NCBI GenBank assembly: GCA_937871685.1
Contig: CALMOL010000134.1
Span: 5,124-10,932, forward strand
Direction of reading: 5' to 3'
DNA from: an uncultured Verrucomicrobiota bacterium
GTDB taxonomy: Bacteria > Verrucomicrobiota > Verrucomicrobiia > Chthoniobacterales > SZAS-18
DNA: 5,809 nucleotides
Shown in pieces: positions 1 to 5,809 of this stretch; the first letter of the stretch is position 1; every line of letters begins with the position of its first letter. The position numbers were made by a program, and so were the translations under genes. The notes below the pieces were generated by a model. The model had not been told where the DNA came from and ran no database searches. It saw only the letters and a program-made list of their open reading frames with translations.

Positions 1-7
1 CTCCAAG

Positions 8-871
8 TTATCCCAGCTGCTCGATGTGGACGCTCGCGGACATCTTCGCGGTGACTGGTTCGCTCGCGAAGTAGCTTCCCAGGACCGGCGTGATGTCTGC
101 AGGCGAGAGGCCAGCGGCGCAGGCGATAAAACTCGGGCCGCACCACACGCCATTCGTGCCGTCGAGGCCGATCCAGCCGGCCCCCGGCAGATAAGCCTCG
201 GTCCACGCGTGAAAAGCGCCTTCAGCGCGGCGTGGCGTCGGAGAGTCGTCCGGCTCCCACAGGTAGCCGCTCACCAGGCGCGCGGCGAGGCCGAGCTCGC
301 GCAGCGCGGCGGCGAGCAGGCGCGCGGTGTCGCGGCACGCACCGGAGGCGCGGCGCAGCGTCTCGGCCGGCGCCTGCGCGGCGCCTTCCTCGCGGCGCTC
401 GTAGGCGATGTGGTCGTTCATCGCGCGCACCAGCGAGGTGAGCGCGGACACCGTGTCGGTGCCGCGCTTCGGCGCGGGCCAAAACGGCAGCGGGCCGGCC
501 CGCTCAGTTGAGTCACGGCGAGAAAGAAGAAATGGCGCGAGCCGGCGGCGCTCCTCCGGCGAGTAGCGCCACGGGAACGTGGCGAAGCGACCGTCGAGCA
601 GGAAATGGAACGGGTTCGCCTCGCGGATTTCCAGCGTGGCGTCGAGCGCGAACTCCAGCCGGTCCGACGCGTACGACAGGAAGCAGCGCGCGAGCGGGTT
701 GTCGAAGAGGTCGCGCCGGTGCTGCACGTCCGCGCCGTCGTTCGCGCGGAACTCCCACTGCCGCACCGTCCGCCCGGCCTCGGCGCGGGGGAAGACGCGC
801 AGCTCGTGCGGCGAGAAGGAAACGGGCCGCCCGTATTCGTAAAGGGAGCGGTAGGCAAGGCGCAGGAGCAT
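8..871 (-). CDS. Transglutaminase-like protein with bacterial transglutaminase N-terminal domain
   Basis: A complete 287-residue protein. Residues 1-85 fit the Bact_transglu_N beta region (TVYEYG-type opening: SLYEYGRPVSFSPHELRVFPR). The core follows, with a Cys-His-Asp triad: C179 in ASGACRDTARLLAAALRELG (codon 335-337), H221 in GAFHAWTEAYLPGAGW, and D237 in IGLDGTNG. The SGYL motif sits at 201-204 as usual. Members are cysteine peptidase-fold enzymes whose substrates are mostly unknown; some are thought to act in peptide or protein cleavage or cross-linking. No signal peptide is seen, so it is probably cytoplasmic. It starts 16 bases after the permease stop and appears to be the last visible gene of the run. 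Its C-terminal tail (WCGPSFIACAAGLSP, 243-257) departs from the more common IRVAVGRDYAD pattern and carries extra cysteines. The start codon has no clear ribosome binding site. No neighbour of the usual type (alpha-E or circularly permuted ATP-grasp proteins) lies within the window. Confidence 0.9.
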   Translation of the reverse strand: MLLRLAYRSLYEYGRPVSFSPHELRVFPRAEAGRTVRQWEFRANDGADVQHRRDLFDNPLARCFLSYASDRLEFALDATLEIREANPFHFLLDGRFATFPWRYSPEERRRLAPFLLSRRDSTERAGPLPFWPAPKRGTDTVSALTSLVRAMNDHIAYERREEGAAQAPAETLRRASGACRDTARLLAAALRELGLAARLVSGYLWEPDDSPTPRRAEGAFHAWTEAYLPGAGWIGLDGTNGVWCGPSFIACAAGLSPADITPVLGSYFASEPVTAKMSASVHIEQLG

Positions 872-887
872 GAGGGCGAACGAGGGA

Positions 888-1649
888 TTATCCCAGCATG
901 AGCCGCAGCGCGGCCACGAGGCAGAAGAGCAGGAGGACGTGCTCGAAGACGCGCTGGGGGATGCGGTCTAGCGCCGCGCGCCCGGCCGCGACCCCGAGCA
1001 GCAACGCCGGGATGAAGCACGCGTTGAAGAGGAGCGAGCGCGGCGTGATGACCCCGAGCGACCACGACAGCGGCAACTTCGTCACGTTGAGGATCACGAA
1101 CAGCCACGCGTTCGTGCCGACGAACTCCAGCTTCGTCAGGCGTGTGTCGAGCAGCAGATACATCGCGGTGAAGGGGCCGGCCGAGTTGGCGATCATCGTG
1201 TTCACGCCGGCGATCAGCCCCAGCGTCCAGCCCGCCGCGGGCGGCGGCCCGCCGGGACGCGCCGGCAGGTTTCGCAGGATCGCGCGCCGCGTGTAGGAGG
1301 CGACGACGAGGAGCAGGATCACCAAGCCCACCACGAAGCGGAACTTCTGCTCGGGAATCAGCGCGAAGATGAACCAGCCGATCCCGATGCCGGCGAGCGC
1401 CAGCGGCAGGAAATGCCGGATCAATTCCCATTTCGCGTGGTGCCCGAGGGAGCCGATCACCCACAGGTCCGTGAACACCACCATCGGCAGGATCACGCCG
1501 GTGGACTCGCGCGCCGGGAGGATCTCGGTCATCAGGTAGATGCCCACCAGCCCCACGCCCGCGAAGCCCGCCTTGGACACGCCGATGAAGAAGGCGGCCA
1601 GGACCGCCACCGCCCATTGCGCCGGGGTCAGGGAATCGAGCGGCGGCAT
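888..1649 (-). CDS. TauE/SafE (TSUP) family membrane permease
   Basis: A 253-residue, very hydrophobic protein, the usual length for the TauE/SafE family, which includes sulfite, sulfonate and other small organic anion exporters or uptake permeases. About eight membrane segments can be picked out: near 11-29, 33-45, 50-68, 79-99, 104-120, 140-165, 180-200 and 205-250 (the last region holding two). Both family half-repeats are visible: the first has FIGVSKAGFAGVG (21-33) followed by LPARESTGVILP (44-55), the second GLIAGVNTMIANSAGP (144-159). The substrate cannot be read from sequence, so 'sulfite exporter' should be treated as a family name. The ATG at 1649 lies ten bases after the hybrid-kinase stop and about ten residues before the first membrane segment. 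A longer in-frame start at 1742 would overlap the kinase and add residues unlike this family. There is no clear ribosome binding site, so translation may depend on coupling. Confidence 0.9.
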   Translation of the reverse strand: MPPLDSLTPAQWAVAVLAAFFIGVSKAGFAGVGLVGIYLMTEILPARESTGVILPMVVFTDLWVIGSLGHHAKWELIRHFLPLALAGIGIGWFIFALIPEQKFRFVVGLVILLLVVASYTRRAILRNLPARPGGPPPAAGWTLGLIAGVNTMIANSAGPFTAMYLLLDTRLTKLEFVGTNAWLFVILNVTKLPLSWSLGVITPRSLLFNACFIPALLLGVAAGRAALDRIPQRVFEHVLLLFCLVAALRLMLG

Positions 1650-1659
1650 GCGCGCGGCG

Positions 1660-3600
1660 TCAGGCCTCGGCCAGGCCGTCGGCCACGGCGCGGCAGAGGT
1701 CGGCGATAGACACCGGCTTGAGCAGGAGCGTGCGCACCCCAAGCGCCGCGGCCTCGCGGCGCGCGGTCTCGTCGAGGAAGCCGGACACCACCACCACCGG
1801 CAGGCGCGGGGCCAGGCGCGCGGCCTCGCGCGCGACGGCCAGGCCGGAGACGCCCGGCATGTTGTAGTCGGTGAGCAGCAGGTCGAACTCCGTCGCCCGC
1901 GCGCGCAGCAGGGCCATCGCCTCGTCCGCGCGCGTGCAGGTGGTGACCCGGTGGCCGCGCGATTCCAGCGCGACGCGCGTGAGGGTCACGATGGGTTCCT
2001 CGTCGTCCACGCAGAGGACGTGGCGACCGCACAATGCCGCGACCGGCGAGGCGGGAGTGGCGGCAGCGGACGGCGCGGCGGCCACGGCCGGGAAGAAGAG
2101 CTCAAAAGTCGAGCCCACGCTCGGTTCCGAACGCACGGCGACAGCTCCGCCGTGCGCGCGCATCACCCCGTGCACCACCGCCAGCCCGAGGCCAGGGCCG
2201 CGGCCCGCGCCCTTCACGGTGAAAAACGGCTCGAAGACCCGCTCGCGCGTCGCCGCGTCCATGCCCACGCCGGTATCCTCCACGGAGAGCACCGTCCAGG
2301 GGGCGGTGGGGTCCAGCGGAGGGGGCAGCGACTCGCCGGGACGAAGCGCGCGCAGCCGGACCGTGATGCGGCCGGGCCGCCCCTCGAGCGCCTGCCAGGC
2401 GTTCATGCCGAGGTTCATGATGGCCTGCTCGACCTGCGCCGCGTCGGCCTCGGCGACGGGGGCGCCGGGATCGAGGTGCAGCTCGGGGCTGGCACCGGGC
2501 TGGAGGGCGGCCCGCAGGCGCGCCACGCCCCTCTCGACCGCGCCGGCCAGCGGCGTGGACGCGCGTCGCGGGGCCTCGACGCGGGCGAAGGTGAGAATCT
2601 GCCGGACAAGGTGGGTGGCGCGCCCGCAGGCCTTGAGGATCGCGGCGAGGTTGGCGTCGGCCGGGTGGCCGAGGGGAGAAAAGTGGAGGCGCGCGAGCTC
2701 GGCGTTGCCGAGGATGGCGGCGAGGATGTTGTTGAAGTCGTGCGCGATGCCGCCGGAGAGCGTGCCCAGCGCCTCAAGACGCTGGGTTTCGCGGAGCTTG
2801 GCCTCCTCCTGCGCGCGGCTCGCCTCGGCCCGCTTTCGCTCGGTGAGATCGCGGAAGAAGGTGCCGGCGCGGCTCCGGCCGCTGGAGTCCGTGTAGAGCG
2901 TGGAGGACACCTCGACCGGGAAGAGCGATCCATCGCGCCGGCGGTAGTCCAACTCGCCATGGAAAGTGCCCGCAGCCTCGCGCGCCGCCACCGCGGCGGC
3001 CAGGCGCCCGTCGGAAGGATCGGCGAGGTCGCACCGCGCGGCCTCGCGCATCTCCACCTCCGTGCGTCCGAAGAGCCGGCAGGCGGCGGGATTGGCGGAC
3101 TCCACCCGACCATCGGCGTCCGTGAGGATCACGGCCTCGGCGGTGTGCTCGATCAGGAGGCGCAGAAGCTCCTCGCGCTCGCGCAGGTCGGCCTCGGCGC
3201 GCCGCCGGGCCTGGCGCGTGCGCCACTCGCGCCACGCGCGCGCCACGGTGCGCGGCAGGTCGGCGAAGGACGCGGGCGACTTCACCACGTAATCCAGCGC
3301 GCCGGCCTTGAGCGCCTCCACGGCATCTTGCTCGGAGCCGTGGGCGGTGACGACGAGGATGGGAAAGGCGCCGGCCTCAGGCGGGTCGGAGAGCACCGAG
3401 ACGGAGCGCCCGTCCGGCAGGTGCAGATCCACGAGGGCGAGGTCCGGCGGGGCCGCGGCCGCGGCGGCACGGAACGCGGCGAGGCTGGGAGTCACCGTGA
3501 TCTCCGCCGTCGCGTTGCCGGCGAGGAGCGCGCGGCGCATCGCCTCGGCGTGCGCCGCCTCGTCCTCGGCGATCAAGATGCGGGAGGGGACGGGCTCCAT
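1660..3600 (-). CDS. Cytoplasmic hybrid histidine kinase, REC-PAS-HisKA-HATPase-REC
   Basis: A 646-residue soluble kinase with a receiver at each end and no membrane segment. REC1 spans about 6-122: E12/D13, phospho-site D58 (LVDLHLP), T85, and K107 in YVVKSP, where the usual KP is KSP. A charged helix (about 122-146) leads to a PAS domain (about 141-255) ending FFRDLTERKRAE. The HisKA H box is LSGGIAHDFNNIL with H287 (codon 2740-2742), the form seen in NtrB-like and PAS hybrid kinases. The ATPase domain shows MNLGMNAWQAL (N400), EDTGVGMD, FEPFFTVK and GRGPGLGLAVVHG, with proline where GTGLGL kinases have threonine. An Ala/Pro linker (about 505-522) leads to REC2 (526-643) with D532/D533, D578 in LLTDYNMPG, S606 and K628. 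The ATG at 3600 is chosen because REC1 starts five residues later; a longer frame from 3945 would run through the response regulator gene. The first receiver suggests control by another kinase, possibly its neighbour; the second is the typical hybrid-kinase receiver. Confidence 0.92.
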   Translation of the reverse strand: MEPVPSRILIAEDEAAHAEAMRRALLAGNATAEITVTPSLAAFRAAAAAAPPDLALVDLHLPDGRSVSVLSDPPEAGAFPILVVTAHGSEQDAVEALKAGALDYVVKSPASFADLPRTVARAWREWRTRQARRRAEADLREREELLRLLIEHTAEAVILTDADGRVESANPAACRLFGRTEVEMREAARCDLADPSDGRLAAAVAAREAAGTFHGELDYRRRDGSLFPVEVSSTLYTDSSGRSRAGTFFRDLTERKRAEASRAQEEAKLRETQRLEALGTLSGGIAHDFNNILAAILGNAELARLHFSPLGHPADANLAAILKACGRATHLVRQILTFARVEAPRRASTPLAGAVERGVARLRAALQPGASPELHLDPGAPVAEADAAQVEQAIMNLGMNAWQALEGRPGRITVRLRALRPGESLPPPLDPTAPWTVLSVEDTGVGMDAATRERVFEPFFTVKGAGRGPGLGLAVVHGVMRAHGGAVAVRSEPSVGSTFELFFPAVAAAPSAAATPASPVAALCGRHVLCVDDEEPIVTLTRVALESRGHRVTTCTRADEAMALLRARATEFDLLLTDYNMPGVSGLAVAREAARLAPRLPVVVVSGFLDETARREAAALGVRTLLLKPVSIADLCRAVADGLAEA

Positions 3601-3659
3601 GCGGCCCCCATGAAAGCAGGAATCGTGGCCGGCGCGAGCAATCTTGGCGGGTGACTCCT
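3601..3659 (-). other. 59-bp gap between response regulator and hybrid kinase
   Basis: This is the largest non-coding gap in the window. Just inside it, read on the minus strand, lies AAGGAG (3660-3655, sharing its first base with the regulator stop codon). That is a perfect Shine-Dalgarno core, but it sits 54 bases before the chosen hybrid-kinase start, too far to serve it. No ATG, GTG or TTG in the hybrid-kinase frame follows it at a useful distance; the nearest candidate would be an ATT at 3642. An ATG at 3611 is out of frame and opens only 12 codons. No stem followed by a T-run is seen, so no terminator is called, and no convincing -35/-10 pair is visible. Confidence 0.5.
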
Positions 3660-3679
3660 TCAGGAAGGGCGGTGATTCC
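3646..3679. repeat. Short imperfect direct repeat spanning the response-regulator stop codon
   Basis: GGCGGGTGACTCC (3646-3658) and GGCGGTGATTCC (3668-3679) match apart from one missing G and one C/T change, with 22 bases between repeat starts. The second copy lies in the regulator's last codons and the first lies in the gap. It could be a tandem operator-like site or chance in GC-rich DNA; no known regulator motif is recognised. Confidence 0.3.
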
Positions 3680-4073
3680 ACTTCAGCCAGAACTCGGCGA
3701 GCGAGCGGAGCTGGGCCATGAAGCGCGCGAAGTCGAGCGGCTTGACGAGGTAGGCGTTCGCGTGGCGGTCGTAGGCGCGCGCGAGGTCGCGCTCGGCCGC
3801 CGAGGTGGACATCACGATCACGGGCAGGCGCGCGAGGGCGGGGTCCGACTTCATCGCGGCGAGCACCTCCAGGCCGTCCATGCGCGGCAGCCGGAGGTCG
3901 AGCAACACGAGGGCGGGCCGCGGCGCGCCGGGCCGGCGCAGCCAAGCCAGCGCGGCCTCGCCGTCGGGCACGTGCTCAAGGAAGGCGAGCGAGGCAAGGG
4001 AGCGCCGCGCGATCTCGGCGTGCGCCGGCTCGTCCTCGACGAGAAGAATGAGAGGGATCTCCGGGGGGTTCAT
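3660..4073 (-). CDS. Single-domain response regulator, CheY/Rcp1-like
   Basis: A 137-residue protein that is a receiver domain and nothing else. Acidic residues E13 and D14 (LVEDEP) would bind magnesium. D59 in LLDLRLP is the expected phosphorylation site (codon 3897-3899). S89 or T90 in VIVMSTS takes the switch Ser/Thr position, Y108 the aromatic switch position, and K111 in YLVKP the conserved lysine. The long alpha4 region (SAAERDLARAYDRHANAY) and the end FWLKWN resemble the Rcp1 group that partners phytochrome-type and PAS-rich kinases. Its ATG overlaps the TGA of the upstream kinase (ATGA, 4070-4073), so the two are probably translationally coupled and form a cognate pair. No Shine-Dalgarno motif is seen before this start, which fits coupling. 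With no output domain, it must act by binding a partner or as a phosphorelay shuttle. Its N-terminus resembles the first receiver of the downstream hybrid kinase. Confidence 0.93.
   Translation of the reverse strand: MNPPEIPLILLVEDEPAHAEIARRSLASLAFLEHVPDGEAALAWLRRPGAPRPALVLLDLRLPRMDGLEVLAAMKSDPALARLPVIVMSTSAAERDLARAYDRHANAYLVKPLDFARFMAQLRSLAEFWLKWNHRPS
4070..4073 (-). other. ATGA stop/start overlap between kinase and response regulator
   Basis: On the minus strand the kinase ends in TGA (4072-4070) and the regulator starts with ATG (4073-4071), so the two share bases as ATGA. This four-base overlap is a common sign of translational coupling and keeps kinase and partner in a fixed ratio. Confidence 0.9.
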
Positions 4074-5809
4074 GCCGACGGGGAACGAAGGGTAGCCTCC
4101 CGGTCTTCCGCCTCGGGCAGGGTGAACCAAAAGCACGCGCCCGCGCCCTCGGACTCTAGCCAGATGCGGCCGCCAAAGGACTCCACGATGCGCCGCACGA
4201 GCGCGAGGCCCAGGCCGGTGCCGGCCGCCGCCGCGTCCAGCTTCTCGAAGAGGCCGAAGACGCGCGCGTGGTGGCGCGGCTCGATGCCAGGACCATTGTC
4301 GCGCACCCAGAACTCCGGCGGCATCCCCGCGCCCGGCCGGCGCGCGCCGAGCTCCACCCACGGCGCGGGCTCGTCCGCGCGCATGAACTTCACGGCGTTC
4401 TCCACGAGATTTTGCCACGCCTGCACGAGGCGCGCGCGGTCGCCGGCCAGCGGCACGTCCGGCCCCGCGACGCGCGCCTCCACGCCGCGCGCGGCGATGG
4501 CCCCGGCGGTGAGCGCCAGCACCTCGCGGGCAACCTCGTGGCACCCGACCCGGGCCGGCAGGCTCGGGGCGCGCCCCACGCGGGAAATTTCCAGCACCTC
4601 CTCGATGAGCTGGCTCATCTTCGCGGACGCGGTGCGCATGAAGCCGAGGTCCTCGGCCACGCGCGCGGGATCGCCCTGGGCGAGGTCCTGCTCGAGGTAG
4701 CCGAGAAAGGTCTGGATGGTGACCAGCGGGCTCTTGAGGTCGTGAGAAACGGTGTGGGCGAAGCGTTCCAGCTCGTCGTTCTTCTCGCGCAGGTCGCGCT
4801 CGGCGCGCTTGCGCTCGGTCACGTCGGTGATGAAGCCGTGCCACAGGACGGAGCCGTCCGCCTCGCGCTGCGGGGCGGAGTTTCCCAGCAGCCAGCGCTC
4901 GGGCTGCCCCGGGGCGGCGCGCACGCGGAACTCGTGCCGCCAGATCCCCAGCGTTTCCGCGGACTTCGCGATGGAGGCGTTCAGGCCCATCAGGTCCGCC
5001 GGGTGGACGCGCTCGAAGATCGGCGCGGCGTCCTCGCACGCCGCGGCCGGCTCCACCTGGAAGAGATCGCGCAGCCCGCCGCTCGCGTAGGGCAGCGACG
5101 CGGAGCCGTCCGGGCGCAGGCGGAACTGATAGACCATGCCCGGCACCTGCGAGGCGATCTTTTGCAGGCGCGCGAGCAGCTCGTCGCGGCGCTCCTCCGC
5201 GCGGCGCTCGGAGGTCACGTCCCAGTTCACGCCGATCGCGCGGCGCAGGGTGCCATCCGCGGCGGGCAGGAAGATCGCGCGCGCCTCGACGTGGCGCACC
5301 TCGCCGCCGGGCCAGCGGATGCGGAAGCGGGCGGCGAAGTCCTCCTGGCGCTCCATCGCGCTGGCAAGCGCCGCCCTTGCGGCCGGCGCGTCCTCCGGCA
5401 GCAGCGCGCGCTCCCAGCCGGCGAAGTCGTCGGTGAACTCTCCCGGCCGCAGGCCGTAGATCTCCAGCATCCGCGCGTCCCACCGGGCGGAGTTGCGCGC
5501 GGCATCGTAGTCCCAGATGCCCAGTCCGGCGGCGCGCGTGGCCAGTTCCAGGCGCTGCTGCGAGCGTTGCAGTTCCGCAAAGGCGCGGGCACGCTCCGCC
5601 TGGATCACCGCGATCGTCAGCGCCAGCAGCACCGCGGAGAAAGCGTAGGCCCACAGCACCAGCATTCCCTCCCGGATCTCCGCCACCCCGAAGGGACCCC
5701 GGCCCGCCGCCGTGCCGATGGCCGCCAGGCAGCTCAGCCCTAGCACCGCCAGCGAGCCGCCCGCGACGCCGAAGCGCAACGCCGCCCAAACCACCATGGC
5801 CAGCGGCAC
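4070..5809 (-). CDS. Membrane sensor histidine kinase, MASE1-PAS-PAS-HisKA-HATPase, N-terminus cut by window edge
   Basis: Sensor kinase expected to autophosphorylate on a histidine and pass the phosphate to a response regulator. The frame is open to the window edge; its first codon here is an internal GTG, not a convincing start, so the gene continues upstream. Positions count from the first visible codon. Residues 2-70 are hydrophobic and match the end of a MASE1 sensor (WAALRFG, then GRGPFG at 37-41, then a membrane helix about 48-69). A PAS_3-like domain covers about 90-200 and ends in DVTSERRAEE. A second covers about 215-335 (PGMVYQFRLRPDGS; ends DVTERKRAE). HisKA follows, with phosphoacceptor H356 in FAHTVSHDLKSP (codon 4742-4744). 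The ATPase domain has an N box NLVENAVKF (N471), G1 DNGPGIE (504-510), F box FGLFEKL and G2 GTGLGLAL (530-537). All catalytic boxes look intact. There is no receiver domain at the C-terminus; the next gene supplies one. Family assignment is strong; the signal sensed is unknown. Confidence 0.93.
   Translation of the reverse strand: MPLAMVVWAALRFGVAGGSLAVLGLSCLAAIGTAAGRGPFGVAEIREGMLVLWAYAFSAVLLALTIAVIQAERARAFAELQRSQQRLELATRAAGLGIWDYDAARNSARWDARMLEIYGLRPGEFTDDFAGWERALLPEDAPAARAALASAMERQEDFAARFRIRWPGGEVRHVEARAIFLPAADGTLRRAIGVNWDVTSERRAEERRDELLARLQKIASQVPGMVYQFRLRPDGSASLPYASGGLRDLFQVEPAAACEDAAPIFERVHPADLMGLNASIAKSAETLGIWRHEFRVRAAPGQPERWLLGNSAPQREADGSVLWHGFITDVTERKRAERDLREKNDELERFAHTVSHDLKSPLVTIQTFLGYLEQDLAQGDPARVAEDLGFMRTASAKMSQLIEEVLEISRVGRAPSLPARVGCHEVAREVLALTAGAIAARGVEARVAGPDVPLAGDRARLVQAWQNLVENAVKFMRADEPAPWVELGARRPGAGMPPEFWVRDNGPGIEPRHHARVFGLFEKLDAAAAGTGLGLALVRRIVESFGGRIWLESEGAGACFWFTLPEAEDREATLRSPSA

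Noticed and set aside
8..897. The 10-base sequence TTATCCCAGC at 8-17 and again at 888-897
   Set aside because: Both copies are the ends of genes finishing in Leu-Gly-stop (permease and transglutaminase-like). The match stops at ten bases, so shared codon use or chance explains it better than an attachment site.
418..1617. 399-codon minus-strand frame spanning the permease and transglutaminase genes
   Set aside because: Out of frame with both well-supported genes, and its translation is Arg/Pro-rich without motifs.
3576..3611. Possible 12-codon leader peptide from an ATG at 3611 on the minus strand
   Set aside because: It overlaps the hybrid-kinase start out of frame, has no ribosome binding site and shows no attenuator-like codon run or terminator.
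1540..3654. 704-codon open frame on the plus strand opposite the hybrid kinase and permease
   Set aside because: It is antisense to a gene with intact kinase and receiver motifs. The translation is Arg/Gly/Ala/His-rich with no recognisable domain, as expected where GC-rich codon use removes stops from other frames.
1660..3945. Longer form of the hybrid kinase starting at 3945
   Set aside because: The extra residues are an out-of-frame reading of the response regulator gene; the receiver fold starts just after the ATG at 3600.
2820..5235. Repeated DNA similarity around 2825-2850, 4800-4830 and 5195-5225
   Set aside because: All three encode the conserved end of PAS domains (D-x-T-E-R-K/R-R-A-E) and need no repeat element.
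4268..5743. 491-codon open frame on the plus strand opposite the membrane kinase
   Set aside because: Low-complexity Arg/Ala/Gly/Leu-rich shadow of the kinase gene with no domain motif.
3660..5789. A 709-codon minus-strand frame that would fuse a long N-terminus to the response regulator
   Set aside because: Only the last 137 residues look like protein (the receiver). The upstream part is the wrong frame of the kinase gene, so the regulator is assigned the ATG at 4073.

Overview
The window is very GC-rich (about 70% by eye) and tightly packed. It holds five co-directional genes, all on the minus strand, with almost no non-coding DNA. Read in transcription order (high to low coordinates), they are: (1) the 3' part of a membrane-bound sensor histidine kinase with a MASE1-type N-terminus and two PAS domains (4070-5809, cut by the window edge); (2) a single-domain CheY/Rcp1-type response regulator (3660-4073), whose ATG overlaps the kinase stop codon as ATGA; (3) after a 59-bp gap, a cytoplasmic hybrid histidine kinase with the order REC-PAS-HisKA-HATPase-REC (1660-3600); (4) ten bases on, a TauE/SafE (TSUP) family permease (888-1649); (5) sixteen bases on, a transglutaminase-like cysteine peptidase-fold protein (8-871).

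The orientation and short gaps suggest one operon, or one operon with a possible break in the 59-bp gap at 3601-3659. The promoter would lie upstream of the window, beyond 5809. No tRNA, rRNA, CRISPR array, insertion sequence or convincing terminator is visible. The many long plus-strand reading frames are shadows caused by the high GC content.

The signalling half carries two kinases and three receiver domains (one free-standing, two in the hybrid) but no DNA-binding or enzymatic output domain. The likely design is a phosphorelay or a protein-protein output. The MASE1-PAS-PAS kinase would sense at the membrane and phosphorylate the coupled Rcp1-like regulator. The hybrid kinase has a receiver at its N-terminus, so it could itself be controlled by an upstream phosphodonor. 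The last two genes, a permease and a transglutaminase-like protein, have no obvious biochemical link to the kinases, and their co-regulation is inferred from layout only.

The organism is a high-GC Gram-negative-type bacterium with PAS-rich two-component signalling. Protein style and the lack of strong Shine-Dalgarno sequences before the starts would fit Verrucomicrobiota (Opitutaceae-like), but Myxococcota or other high-GC groups cannot be excluded from this sequence alone. I do not see a clearly new biological system. The most interesting feature is the unusual concentration of receiver domains without an output domain.
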